From positions 4,526,001 to 4,590,000 of the forward strand of contig NZ_CP108549.1 in NCBI RefSeq assembly GCF_036010325.1: DNA of 64,000 nucleotides, written 5' to 3'. Positions 53,101-62,403 of this stretch are shown one piece after another. The translations under genes were made by a program, and so were the position numbers. Below the pieces are notes generated by a model. The model was not told the DNA's origin. It did not search any database and worked only from the letters and a program-made list of their open reading frames with translations. The stretch is from Streptomyces sp. NBC_01210. Its GTDB lineage: Bacteria; Actinomycetota; Actinomycetes; Streptomycetales; Streptomycetaceae. The first letter of the stretch is position 1. The number at the start of each line of letters is the position of its first letter.

Positions 53101-54129
53101 ACGCTCGGTCAGGGCGTGCCGTTCTCGCAGCAGATCGCCCAGCAGCAGAACCAGACGCTCGGCGCCGGCCGCCGCCGCAAGCTGGCCACACCGCCGGACG
53201 GCGAGCGGCCCGAACCCGCCGCGCGTCCGCACCCGCAGGCCCCCGCGCAGAACGGGCCGCGGCTGCCCGCCTCCCAGGCCGAGGGCCGGGCGTACGCGAT
53301 CGGTGCGCCCGACGAGGGCGCGGAGGGACCCGAGCCGCTGGACGGTCCGGGCGGCGCGGTCGAGGTGGCCAACCGGCCGCAGCCGCAGCCCGTCGACGAC
53401 GAACTGCCCCCGGAGCCGCTGGACAACCCGCGCCGGCTGCTGGTCTGGCCCGCGCCCGACGTCTCCACACAGCAGGCGTTGAGCGACCGCGGCTACCGCC
53501 CGGTGGTCGTGCACTCGCGTGAGGAGGTCGACGCGCAGATCGCGGCCTTCCCGGCGGCGCTCTTCGTCGACCCGCTGACCGGACCGATCACACGGACCGC
53601 GCTCCAGTCCCTGCGCCAGGCAGCCGTGGCCGCGGAGGTGCCGGTGCTGGTGACGGCGGGCCTCGGGCAGGCGACGCGGGAGGCCGCGTACGGCGCGGAT
53701 CCTGCCGTGCTGCTCAAGGCACTGGCTCCGCGCGACAGCGAACAGCACCCCTCGCGCGTGCTGTTGATCGAGGAGCACGAGGAGATCGCGCTCGCGCTGA
53801 CGGCCACGCTGGAGCGGCGCGGCATGCAGGTCGCCCGGGCGGGTGCGGACACGGACGCGGTCACACTCGCGACCCAGATGCGGCCGAACCTGGTGGTGAT
53901 GGACCTGATGCAGGTACGCCGCCGGCGCGCGGGGATCATCGACTGGCTGCGTGCGAACGGCCAGCTGAACCGCACCCCGCTGGTCGTCTACACCTCGGCC
54001 GGCCTCAACCAGGCGGAACTGCCGCGGCTCTCGTCCGGCGAGACGGTGCTCTTCCTCGCGGAACGCTCGACGAGCAGCGAGGTCCAGGCCCGCATCGTGG
54101 ACCTACTGGCAAAAATCGGCACGAACTGA
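50191..54129 (+). CDS. PAS-PAS protein with degenerate kinase and receiver domains
   Basis: 1,312 residues from ATG 50191 (GAGGAGC upstream). PAS 1 covers about 25-135 (LDALPDGLVLVNCNGTVVNA) and PAS 2 about 165-285 (LRAASEGVVGTDTDGRVVLV). A heptad coiled coil follows (about 285-345, ETTERFTAEIEETTERLTAE). A kinase-like section reads AVLGESLRGPLEELRAELGT: the usual HELRTPL is replaced by ESLRGPL, so the phospho-His is missing. About 600 residues of Ala/Pro/Gly low complexity follow. The last 125 residues are a receiver fold with RVLLIEEHEEIALALTATLE and VVMDLMQ (Asp) but FLAER where KP is expected. It may be a scaffold or non-catalytic signal integrator. No signal peptide or membrane helix is seen. 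Confidence 0.85.
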   Translation: MGPARPQYAVGQGGSVVVSSRPSRGAARLAAILDALPDGLVLVNCNGTVVNANTIALELFETPGTALVGRGLLDLLPSFDSRLIPGSMRRPEAADERGRTKPARMVARRTDGSEFPVEVTSASLEDGHEAYASSPGYTGDELLMLVVRDLSGTVDTEAELARSQRQTEMILRAASEGVVGTDTDGRVVLVNPAAAQILGFRASDLGGQELHPLILHSRADGEPFPYEESPLADTLKSGRKHRVRGQVLWAKNGSKVAVDLTTAPVRDGDQLVGAVMTFTDRRPYEELEQQHSAELTETTERFTAEIEETTERLTAELADRSERYAAEIEGRTERYEELAARHAQLTAVLGESLRGPLEELRAELGTLAADPAGQLWPEANQILHHLAAGYARMTTLVDNVLGFQRLDTGAEELNKANVLLDAVVAAGIEGAIELIGPGRAQFAVHAPPIEAEVDGARLATALAHLVADVAGVDSTGKARVVPGGGYVDSTVVVAAAQRGEVVRIEVRGPFAGGDPVHEPIVRGIVRAHGGVLQTHEVPGMSGSAYVLEVPLGEGAGTVTASQEAGPETGAPAEAGALALPEQPTGSAPGTSGGGGGRRRARRASTDAFLESPVAMEDPVAAQPTGRRRGHAEKPQQELIPAQDSGSRAGSGSGPGSGSGSGGTGRRRGRPSPAEQATTAAAVVAGTLEPTEGSVVTAAEGAASTGRAALGQAVPPQGVPVDAQGSGAAGRRGGEGGLPELSAAQVATPAAPAASAVPADARPAGRRARRALAAAPAEVESGRSAFALPPAEADRIRPIPPTAGEADASLPGRHDAVHTEPGTEHHTPPQQHPVPTGRRRARREEAQPLPGRAPETLQAPEAAGQVPAAAQPEWTENGSSGTGLAAIASGGRQPTAADDSTGQHSVAADGEAAVESAEETVQNTGSVSLPLPLPLPAEVPAQPVAARAAQPLPAEAPVSADSTQGRAFSVRTLGQGVPFSQQIAQQQNQTLGAGRRRKLATPPDGERPEPAARPHPQAPAQNGPRLPASQAEGRAYAIGAPDEGAEGPEPLDGPGGAVEVANRPQPQPVDDELPPEPLDNPRRLLVWPAPDVSTQQALSDRGYRPVVVHSREEVDAQIAAFPAALFVDPLTGPITRTALQSLRQAAVAAEVPVLVTAGLGQATREAAYGADPAVLLKALAPRDSEQHPSRVLLIEEHEEIALALTATLERRGMQVARAGADTDAVTLATQMRPNLVVMDLMQVRRRRAGIIDWLRANGQLNRTPLVVYTSAGLNQAELPRLSSGETVLFLAERSTSSEVQARIVDLLAKIGTN

Positions 54130-54148
54130 CAGGCATCAAGTAGCGCAA

Positions 54149-54178
54149 AAGGGGCGGCAGTCATGACTGCCGCCCCTT
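54149..54178. terminator. Bidirectional terminator
   Basis: AAGGGGCGGCAGTCA / TGACTGCCGCCCCTT is a perfect 15-bp palindrome between the convergent PAS protein and acyl-CoA ligase genes. Confidence 0.92.
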
Positions 54179-54214
54179 CCTCGCTCTTCAACCGGCCAGC
54201 GGCTCCTGCATCGG

Positions 54215-55861
<1,647 letters not shown>

Positions 55862-56092
55862 GGCGTCCTCCCGGTGGGCGCTAGCGCTACGTGGCAGTTA
55901 AATGTTGTGCAGATTCTGCTCACGTACCGCGCGGTATGTCACTACCCAGGGGTAATGAATCGCCACACAGGATCAGCTCACATCGGCGCGCCGACGCGGC
56001 GCGGGCCTGCCGTGTCGGCGCGGTGCCCCGGGGCCGACCGCGCCACCAGCGTGGCGGCAGCGTGGCCGCAGGGCACGGGCGACAGCGTGGCG

Positions 56093-56647
56093 TCAGCGAA
56101 CGGGCGACAGCTCCGGGTCCTCGCGGAGCTTGCCGAGCGCACGGGACACCGCGCTCTTGACCGTGCCGACCGACACCCCGAGCACCTCGGCCGTCTGGGC
56201 CTCGCTGAGATCCTCGTAGTACCGCAGCACGACCATCGCGCGCTGTCGGTCCGGCAGCTTCATCACCGCACGCCACATCGCGTCGTGCAGCGCCTGCTGC
56301 TCGGCGGGATCGGGCGTGGGCACCGTCTCCGGCTCGGGCAGCTCGTCGCAGGCGAACTCGTCGACCTTGCGCTTGCGCCACTGCGAGGTGCGGGTGTTGA
56401 GCAGGGCACGGCGGACATAGCCGTCGAGCGCCCGGTGGTCCTCGATCCGCTCCCACGCGACATAGGTCTTGGTGAGCGCGGTCTGCAGCAGGTCCTCGGC
56501 ATCGCTCGGGTTCGCGGTGAGCGAGCGGGCGGTACGCAGCAGTACGGGCCCCCGCGCCCGTACATACGACGAAAACGATGAGTAGGGCGCATACGACGGC
56601 ACCGGCGCGGCGGCCTTCGAAGCGCTTGTGCAGACTGGCGTGGTCAT
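56093..56647 (-). CDS. ECF sigma factor, SigE family (SigE-M-like)
   Basis: 184 residues. Region 2: YVRARGPVLLRTARSLTANP, then SDAEDLLQTALTKTYVAWER. Region 4: LPDRQRAMVVLRYYEDLSEA, then QTAEVLGVSVGTVKSAVSRA. This is the actinobacterial SigE-family pattern (PSDAEDLLQ...TK.Y..W.RI). No zinc anti-sigma gene is next to it, as is usual in this group. It lies between the CoA ligase and the thiolase operon and may or may not be functionally tied to them. Confidence 0.93.
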   Translation of the reverse strand: MTTPVCTSASKAAAPVPSYAPYSSFSSYVRARGPVLLRTARSLTANPSDAEDLLQTALTKTYVAWERIEDHRALDGYVRRALLNTRTSQWRKRKVDEFACDELPEPETVPTPDPAEQQALHDAMWRAVMKLPDRQRAMVVLRYYEDLSEAQTAEVLGVSVGTVKSAVSRALGKLREDPELSPVR

Positions 56648-56812
56648 AGGTCCACGCTAGGAGCGGGTACTACTGTCGCGGATCGGCCCCAGGTCCCGAA
56701 GCGTTGTCCGCCTCAGGTTGTACGGGTGGTGCTGCCCTCACCTCCTGAAGGTGGAGGAGACCCTCAGGGATCGGACACGGGCTACGGGAGCATCCGCCAT
56801 ATTCCGGTCGCC

Positions 56813-57979
56813 TCAGCCGTCCGCGCCGAGGATCAATCCGGATGTGGGAACGCCGGTGCCTGCCGTGACCAGGGTCCTGGCCGCGCCCGGTATCTGGTTC
56901 ACCGAGGTGCCGCGCAGCTGTCTGACCGCCTCCGCGATGCCGTTCATCCCGTGCAGATACGCCTCGCCGAGCTGACCGCCGTGTGTGTTCAGCGGCAGGG
57001 TGTCCGCGGCCACGAACTCCGCCGCCTCACCGGGCTTGCAGAACCCGAACTCCTCCAGCTGCATCAGTACGAACGGGGTGAAGTGGTCGTAGATGATGCC
57101 CACGTCCATGTCGCGGGGGGCCAGCCCGGAGGTCTGCCAGAGCTGCCGGGCGACCACGCCCATCTCGGGCAGGCCGGTGAGGTCGTCGCGGTAGAAGCTG
57201 GTCATCTGCTCCTGAGCCCGGGCGGCGCCCTGCGCGGCGGCCACGATCACCGCGGGCGGCCGTGGCAGATCCCGCGCCCGCTCGGCACTGGTGACGACGA
57301 TCGCCTGGCCGCCGTCGGTCTCCTGGCAACAGTCGAGGAGACGCAGCGGTTCGACGATCCAGCGCGAGTCGGCATGGTCGGCGAGAGTGATCGGCTTCTC
57401 GTAGAAGTACGCGGCGGGGTTGTTCGCGGCATGGCGGCGGTCGGTGACGGCGACATGACCGAACGCCTCGGGCGCGAGCCCGTACGTGTGGAGATAGCGC
57501 TGGGCGGCCATGGCGACCCAGGAGGCCGGCGTGAGCAGCCCGAACGGCAGGTTCCAGCCGAGCGCCGCGCCCTCGGCGGACGGCTCCCGGTGCTGCACGC
57601 CGGAGCCGAAGCGGCGACCGGAACGCTCATTGAACGCCCGGTAGCAGACGACCACTTCGGCGACGCCGGCGGCAACAGCGAGTGCGGCCTGCTGCACGGT
57701 CGCGCACGCCGCGCCACCGCCGTAGTGGATACGGGAGAAGAAGGACAGCTCGCCGATGCCGGCCGCCTGGGCGACGGTGATCTCGGGGCTGGTGTCCATG
57801 GTGAAGGTGACCAGGCCGTCGACATCGGCGGGGGAGAGGCCCGCGTCGTCGAGGGCGGCGTGCACCGCTTCGACGGCCAACTTGAGCTCGCTGCGGCCCG
57901 AGTCCTTGGAGAACTCGGTCGCCCCGATGCCGGCGATGGCCGCCCGGCCGCCGAGCGCGTCCCGGCTGCGGATGCTCAT
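56813..57979 (-). CDS. Thiolase-fold lipid-transfer/aldolase protein (Ltp2-like)
   Basis: 388 residues from ATG 57979. The thiolase fold shows GRAAIAGIGATEFSKDSGRS at the N-terminus, SFFSRIHYGGGAACATVQQA in the middle and NTHGGQLGEAYLHGMNGIAE at the end (where thiolases have GGAIALGHP). It matches the SCP2-thiolase group without a sterol-carrier tail. In mycobacteria Ltp2 is the retro-aldolase that releases propionyl-CoA from the steroid side chain, and needs the DUF35 part of ChsH2. The gene is the last of five overlapping genes and overlaps the MaoC gene by four bases (ATGA). Confidence 0.9.
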   Translation of the reverse strand: MSIRSRDALGGRAAIAGIGATEFSKDSGRSELKLAVEAVHAALDDAGLSPADVDGLVTFTMDTSPEITVAQAAGIGELSFFSRIHYGGGAACATVQQAALAVAAGVAEVVVCYRAFNERSGRRFGSGVQHREPSAEGAALGWNLPFGLLTPASWVAMAAQRYLHTYGLAPEAFGHVAVTDRRHAANNPAAYFYEKPITLADHADSRWIVEPLRLLDCCQETDGGQAIVVTSAERARDLPRPPAVIVAAAQGAARAQEQMTSFYRDDLTGLPEMGVVARQLWQTSGLAPRDMDVGIIYDHFTPFVLMQLEEFGFCKPGEAAEFVAADTLPLNTHGGQLGEAYLHGMNGIAEAVRQLRGTSVNQIPGAARTLVTAGTGVPTSGLILGADG

Positions 57980-58380
57980 GCGTCACCCTCCGGAAGGATC
58001 CCGGGCAGAGCCACGGTCACCGAGCCGGTGACGTGGTTGCCGATGCCGTTGGCCCCTATGACCCGCACATGGGCCGTGCAGCCGTCGACGGAGGTGACGG
58101 TTCCGCTCAACACCATCGTGTCTCCTGGGTAGTTGGGTGCTCCCAGCCGGATGGCGACCTTGCGGAGCACCGCATGGTCGCCGAAACAGTCGGTGATGTA
58201 CCGGCCGACCAGGCCGTTGGTGGTCAGGATGTTCATGAAGATGTCCGGGGAGCCCTTCTCCTTCGCGAGCTCCGTGTCGTGGTGCACATCCTGGTAGTCG
58301 CGGGAGGCGACGGCCCCGGCGACGATCAGGGTGCGTGTGATGGGGATGGTGAGCGGCGGGAGTTTGTCACCGGCTTTCAC
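57976..58380 (-). CDS. MaoC-like hydratase subunit (ChsH1-like)
   Basis: 134 residues from GTG 58380 (VKAGDKLPPLTIPITRTLIV). The hot-dog fold includes the hydratase-2 type motif SRDYQDVHHDTELAKEKGSP, giving the catalytic Asp and His pair, then IFMNILTTNGLVGRYITDCF. The equivalent region of the larger partner (in 59404-60327) lacks the His, as in the mycobacterial ChsH1/ChsH2 enzyme, where one subunit carries the active site. The gene overlaps the acyl-CoA dehydrogenase gene by 14 bases and the thiolase gene by 4. It should hydrate an enoyl-CoA. Confidence 0.9.
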   Translation of the reverse strand: MKAGDKLPPLTIPITRTLIVAGAVASRDYQDVHHDTELAKEKGSPDIFMNILTTNGLVGRYITDCFGDHAVLRKVAIRLGAPNYPGDTMVLSGTVTSVDGCTAHVRVIGANGIGNHVTGSVTVALPGILPEGDA

Positions 58381-59404
58381 GCGATGGCTCCTTTGCGAGC
58401 AACTGGCCCAGTTCAGCGAGGAGTTGTGAACCGCATCCGAGATAGGCGTCCAACTGGCGCCCCCACAGGAAGTGCCGGTGGACGGGGTGGTCCAGGTCGG
58501 CACCCGTCCCGCCGTGCAGATGCTGCCCGGCGTGGACGACGCGTTTACCGGCCTCGGAGGCCCACCATGCGGCGGTCAGCGCCTCGGCGGCGGCGTCCAG
58601 GCGTTCGTCCTGCCGCCAGGCGGCTTCGTAGGCCGTGACCCGTATCGCCTCGGTGTCCATGTACGCGTCGGCAGCGCGCAGCAGCACACCCTGATGGGTG
58701 GAGAGGGCGCGCCCGAACTGCTCACGGGTCGAGGTGTACGCGACGGCCCGGGCGAGCGAGCCCGCGCACACTCCGGCCTGCAGCCCCGCGAAGGCGGTAC
58801 GGCCCAGGGACAGTACGGACTCGTACGCACCTGGCCCGCCGAGCCGCTCGCCCGCCGTCCCGGACAGGACGAGCCGCCCGGCAGCCCAGGGCGCGGTGGT
58901 CTCCACCTCCGTCACCTCCGCGTCGGCGGTCCGTACGAGCCACAGCGCCCGGTCCGTGTCGGGGACCAGGACGTGGGTGGCGTCCCGCAGCCACGGCACG
59001 AACGGCAGCGAGCCACTCAACCGCCCGGGAGCAGCGGTCCTTACAGCACCGCCCGCCGGGAACGCCCCGGTCGCCACCGCCGCACCCTCCCGGAGAGCGG
59101 GCAGCAGCCGGGCCCGCTGCCCGTCCGTGCCGTGCGCGGACACTGCCAGCACTCCGTACACACAGGTCGCCGCAAAGGGCACCTGCGCGGTGGTCCGCCC
59201 CTGCTCCTCCAACACCAGCACCAGCCCGAGCAGGCCTATGTCCTCGACGGCCCCGGGCAGCCCCGCAGCACACAGCGCCTTCCACAACTCCGTGTCCGTC
59301 CCGGTCCCGGCGGCGGCCAGCCGCTCATGTGTGGAGAGATCGCCGAAAATCTGCGCCGCCAGCTCCTGCGCGGCGGACTGCTCCTCCGTGGGCGTGAAGT
59401 CCAT
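58367..59404 (-). CDS. Acyl-CoA dehydrogenase subunit (ChsE1/FadE28-like)
   Basis: 345 residues from ATG 59404 (MDFTPTEEQSAAQELAAQIF). It is shorter than standard acyl-CoA dehydrogenases (about 380-400). The C-terminal half is recognisable: LARAVAYTSTREQFGRALST (the FAD-binding Arg and Gln), HQGVLLRAADAYMDTEAIRV and HAGQHLHGGTGADLDHPVHR. The middle region has few of the conserved FAD contacts. Length and degeneracy fit the alpha subunit of the mycobacterial ChsE1-ChsE2 heterotetramer, which pairs with the longer protein encoded at 60324-61514. Its ATG shares a base with the TGA of the gene upstream. Confidence 0.88.
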   Translation of the reverse strand: MDFTPTEEQSAAQELAAQIFGDLSTHERLAAAGTGTDTELWKALCAAGLPGAVEDIGLLGLVLVLEEQGRTTAQVPFAATCVYGVLAVSAHGTDGQRARLLPALREGAAVATGAFPAGGAVRTAAPGRLSGSLPFVPWLRDATHVLVPDTDRALWLVRTADAEVTEVETTAPWAAGRLVLSGTAGERLGGPGAYESVLSLGRTAFAGLQAGVCAGSLARAVAYTSTREQFGRALSTHQGVLLRAADAYMDTEAIRVTAYEAAWRQDERLDAAAEALTAAWWASEAGKRVVHAGQHLHGGTGADLDHPVHRHFLWGRQLDAYLGCGSQLLAELGQLLAKEPSRESR

Positions 59405-60327
59405 CAGTCCGCACCCCCGTCCGAGGCCCGGAAGACCGGCAGCTCCAACTCCTGGTCCACCCGCAGGAATTCCAGCTGCACGGGCATTCCGATCCGCACC
59501 TTGTCGTACGGCACGCCGACCACATTGCTGACCATGCGGACACCTTCCGCGAGCTCGATCAGCCCAACCGCGTACGGCGGATCGAAGGCCGGGAACGGCG
59601 GATGGTGCATCACCACGTACGAGTAGACGGTCCCCGCACCGCCCGCCTCGACCGTGTCCCACGCGGGCGACCCGCACGCACCGCATCCCGGCAGCCACGG
59701 GAAGCGCAGCGTCCCGCACCCCGCGCAGCGCTGGATCAGCAGCCGGTGCTCCGCCACCCCTTCCCAGAACCCGGCGTTGTCCCGGTTGATCACCGGCCGC
59801 GGCCGCTTGGCCGCCCCCTTCGGTTTCCGCCGGGCCGGCGCGTACTTGAGGATCCGGAACCGGTGCGTGCCCGCCGGCTCCCCGTCCGCCCGGACGTCCA
59901 TTCGCGTGGTGACGAAGTGGCCCGTGCCCAGCTTCGTCGTCTTGAGCTCCGAAACCGACTCGATCACCGCGTCGAACGTGATCCGGTCCCCCGGCCGCAG
60001 CGGCCGCAGATACTCCTGCTCACAGTCGGTCGCGACCACCGAGGTGTACCCCGCCCCGTCCAGCAGTGCGAACAGCTCGTCCTGTGCCGGGGACCGGTCC
60101 GTGTGCCCCGACAGACCGCCCATCGTCCACGCCTGCAGCATCGTCGGCGGCGCTGCGGCGTCCGGCCCGGTGTACGCGGGGTTGGCGTCCCCCATCGCCT
60201 CGCACCAGTGCCTGATCATCGGCTCATTGACCAGGTCCTTGCCCACGCCCGAGACGGTGGCCGGCCGCCCCTCGTACGCCTTCAGCCGTGCGTACAACTC
60301 ATCAGTCACCCTTTCCGCTCCGGTCAC
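59404..60327 (-). CDS. MaoC plus DUF35 zinc-ribbon/OB protein (ChsH2-like)
   Basis: 307 residues from GTG 60327, overlapping the upstream stop by GTGA. The N-terminal 160 residues are a MaoC-type hot-dog domain (MIRHWCEAMGDANPAYTGPD, without the catalytic His). The C-terminal 130 residues are a DUF35 protein: zinc ribbon CAGCGTLRFPWLPGCGACG (CxxC twice) followed by an OB-fold (GTVYSYVVMHHPPFPAFDPP). This two-part arrangement is that of mycobacterial ChsH2, whose DUF35 part binds Ltp2. GTG 60309 is an alternative start. Confidence 0.9.
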   Translation of the reverse strand: MTGAERVTDELYARLKAYEGRPATVSGVGKDLVNEPMIRHWCEAMGDANPAYTGPDAAAPPTMLQAWTMGGLSGHTDRSPAQDELFALLDGAGYTSVVATDCEQEYLRPLRPGDRITFDAVIESVSELKTTKLGTGHFVTTRMDVRADGEPAGTHRFRILKYAPARRKPKGAAKRPRPVINRDNAGFWEGVAEHRLLIQRCAGCGTLRFPWLPGCGACGSPAWDTVEAGGAGTVYSYVVMHHPPFPAFDPPYAVGLIELAEGVRMVSNVVGVPYDKVRIGMPVQLEFLRVDQELELPVFRASDGGAD

Positions 60328-61514
60328 CTCTTCCCCCTCTTCATGCCGAGCCGCATCGTCGCGACGATCTCCCGCTGCACCTCGCTCACCCCGCCCCCGA
60401 AGGTGTTGATCTGCGCCGCTCTGTTCATCCGCTCCAGCTCCCCGTCCCCCAGCGAACCGATGTCGAGCGAGCCCGGCGAACCGGCCCGGATCAGCCCCGC
60501 CTCCCCCGTGATTTCCTGGCACATTCGATACACCTCCACGGCGGATTCGGTTCCCGCGAATTTCACGCCGCTCGCATCGCCGGGTGCCGGCCGGCCCGCC
60601 CCCACATCCCCCACCAAACGCCAGTTGAGCAGGCGTGTTGCCGACAGCCTGGCGTGCGTTTCGGCCGCCCGGAATTGCACCCATGACTCGTCAATCCGGC
60701 GCTCACCCGTCACTGGATCAGGTGTACGTGCGCGCTGCAGTGCCGCCTCGTAGAAGTCCTCGGCCTGCATCCCGATCGCCGCCAGCGCCACCCGCTCATG
60801 GTTGAGCTGGTTGGTGATCAGTCCCCAGCCGCCGTTCTCCTCGCCGACCAGATTCGCTGCGGGCACCCGTATCCCGTCGTAGTACGTCGACGTCGTGGTC
60901 AGACCGCCCACCGTCTCGATCGGCGTCCAGGCGAAACCCAACGCGTCGGTCGGCACCAGGATGATCGAGATGCCCTTGTGTTTGGGTGCCTGAGGGTCCG
61001 TGCGGCATGCGAGCCAGATCCAGTCCGCGTTCTGGCCGTTGCTGGTGAAGATCTTCTGTCCGTCGACGACCCAGGAATCGGCGTCAGCGGTGCGCTCCCG
61101 CACGGCGCGCGTCCGCAGCGCGGCGAGGTCGGTCCCGGCCTCCGGCTCGCTGTAGCCGATCGCGAAGACGAGGTCGCCGCTGAGGATGCGCGGCAGGAAG
61201 AACGACTTCTGCTCGGCGGTGCCGTACTTCATCAGGGTCGGTCCGACGGTGTTCAGGGTCACCATGGAGACGGGCGCGCCGGCCCGGTACGCCTCGTCGA
61301 AGAAGACGAACTGCTCGTCGGGACCGCGCCCCTGACCTCCGTACTCGACGGGCCAGCCGAGCCCGAGCATGCCGTCCGCGCCGATCCGCCGCAGCAGTCG
61401 GCGCTGCTCCGCTCCGTCGTCGGCGGGCGGCGGTCCGTCCGGCATCACATCGCGGAAGTACGAACGAAGTTCGGTGCGCAGCTGCTGCTGCCGCTCCGTC
61501 GGGGCGAGGTGCAC
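60324..61514 (-). CDS. Acyl-CoA dehydrogenase (ChsE2/FadE29-like)
   Basis: 396 residues from GTG 61514, with GGGAGG nine bases upstream. The core motifs are complete: LGWPVEYGGQGRGPDEQFVF, FAIGYSEPEAGTDLAALRTR, WVVDGQKIFTSNGQNADWIW, and near the end GLIRAGSPGSLDIGSLGDGE with AAQINTFGGGVSEVQREIVA (FAD contacts). It fits the beta-type subunit of the heteromeric dehydrogenases of steroid side chains. It is the first gene of a five-gene operon, and a short inverted repeat 35 bases upstream may be the operator. Confidence 0.91.
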   Translation of the reverse strand: MHLAPTERQQQLRTELRSYFRDVMPDGPPPADDGAEQRRLLRRIGADGMLGLGWPVEYGGQGRGPDEQFVFFDEAYRAGAPVSMVTLNTVGPTLMKYGTAEQKSFFLPRILSGDLVFAIGYSEPEAGTDLAALRTRAVRERTADADSWVVDGQKIFTSNGQNADWIWLACRTDPQAPKHKGISIILVPTDALGFAWTPIETVGGLTTTSTYYDGIRVPAANLVGEENGGWGLITNQLNHERVALAAIGMQAEDFYEAALQRARTPDPVTGERRIDESWVQFRAAETHARLSATRLLNWRLVGDVGAGRPAPGDASGVKFAGTESAVEVYRMCQEITGEAGLIRAGSPGSLDIGSLGDGELERMNRAAQINTFGGGVSEVQREIVATMRLGMKRGKR

Positions 61515-61548
61515 GGCGGCCGCCTCCCGGGCATACGGATCAGGGTTT

Positions 61549-61563
61549 CTGACTGTCCGTCAG
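61549..61563. promoter_or_regulatory. Putative TetR-type operator of the acyl-CoA operon
   Basis: CTGAC-TGTCC-GTCAG is an inverted repeat 35 bases upstream of the first operon gene. It does not match the mycobacterial KstR or KstR2 boxes known to me. Confidence 0.5.
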
Positions 61564-61698
61564 TTCTGCGGCCGCTGTCAAGGTCACCGCCATGAAGACC
61601 CACCACCCCACCCGCACAACCGCCTGCGCGACGGCACCGAAGTACCGTCGCGCAGGCAGTGGTTCACCCCTTGGTCAAACCCCCCATCGGGCCGGTCG

Positions 61699-62004
61699 TC
61701 ACCAGAGATTCGTGAAGTTCACGACGGCGTTGGACTGGTCGATGTCCGTGAAGCCGAAGCCGTTCACACTCGCGGTGTTGCTCTGGTTGGACGCACCCGC
61801 GCCGCTCGCCACCTGCTGAGTGGTGGTCGAGTTGCCGTAGTTGTCTCCACCGACACCGCTGCCGATGATCGAGGCCACGGTCGCATTCGATCCGTCGTCC
61901 GCGAAGGCGCCGTTGTCGGCCTGGGCAATGCCCGAGAACAGGGCTGCCGTGAGGGGCAGAGCGGCGACAGCGGCGAGGACGCGGGCGGTACGGATGCTTG
62001 CCAT
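61699..62004 (-). CDS. Small secreted Asn/Ser/Gly/Val-rich protein (101 aa)
   Basis: ATG 62004 has GGAGGAAATGAC just upstream. A signal peptide ends near 29 (LTAALFSGIAQADNG). The mature 70 residues are cysteine-free, uncharged apart from a few Asp, and contain SGVGGDNYGNSTTTQQVASG and AGASNQSNTASVNGFGFTDI, then DQSNAVVNFTN. The spaced Asn/Gln/Ser/Gly pattern resembles secreted surface proteins that self-assemble. It is not a chaplin (no chaplin domain, no sorting signal). Function is unknown. Confidence 0.8.
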   Translation of the reverse strand: MASIRTARVLAAVAALPLTAALFSGIAQADNGAFADDGSNATVASIIGSGVGGDNYGNSTTTQQVASGAGASNQSNTASVNGFGFTDIDQSNAVVNFTNLW

Positions 62005-62403
62005 GTCATTTCCTCCAGGAACCAGAACTGCAGAAGTACGGCTAGTTCCAAGGCAGTTGGCCTACCGCCCCGGATCGTGGTCACGACGTCGCGAGATCAG
62101 AATTGCCCACCGAATCCCAGGCGAACCACCTCGGAGGCCCCAATTCCCCCTCAAGCGTGATGACATGTCGATAAACCCCCTTCGGCCCACAGAACCCCGA
62201 CCCGGGGCGGAACGGACCCGAAACGGACCCGGAACGGACCCGAGCCCGACCCGAGCCGGGCCCGGGAGCGACCCGGAGGGGGCCCGGGAGGGACCGGTAC
62301 GGACCACCGGGCCCGGTCGCCGCAAGAGATGAACCGTTCCGGCAGGTTTTCGGGCAATCTCTCCCCCCTTCCCTTCTTCGAACACTCGTACGAACATAGA
62401 GGT
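62005..62403. other. Intergenic region, mostly repeat
   Basis: About 400 bases between divergent genes. The central part (62205-62310) is an 11-bp-period repeat described separately. Promoters of both flanking genes must lie at the ends. No gene is seen. Confidence 0.5.
62205..62310 (+). repeat. Degenerate 11-bp tandem repeat
   Basis: Units such as CGGACCCGAAA, CGGACCCGGAA and CGACCCGAGCC, with variants GGGCCCGGGAG, follow each other with a period of 10-12 bases for about nine copies. This puts one unit per helical turn. It lies 95 bases upstream of the primase-polymerase gene. Confidence 0.7.

Noticed and set aside
50875..53778. 967-codon minus-strand frame opposite the PAS protein
   Set aside because: High G+C shadow frame; Arg/Gly-rich translation without any motif, while the plus strand has clear domains.
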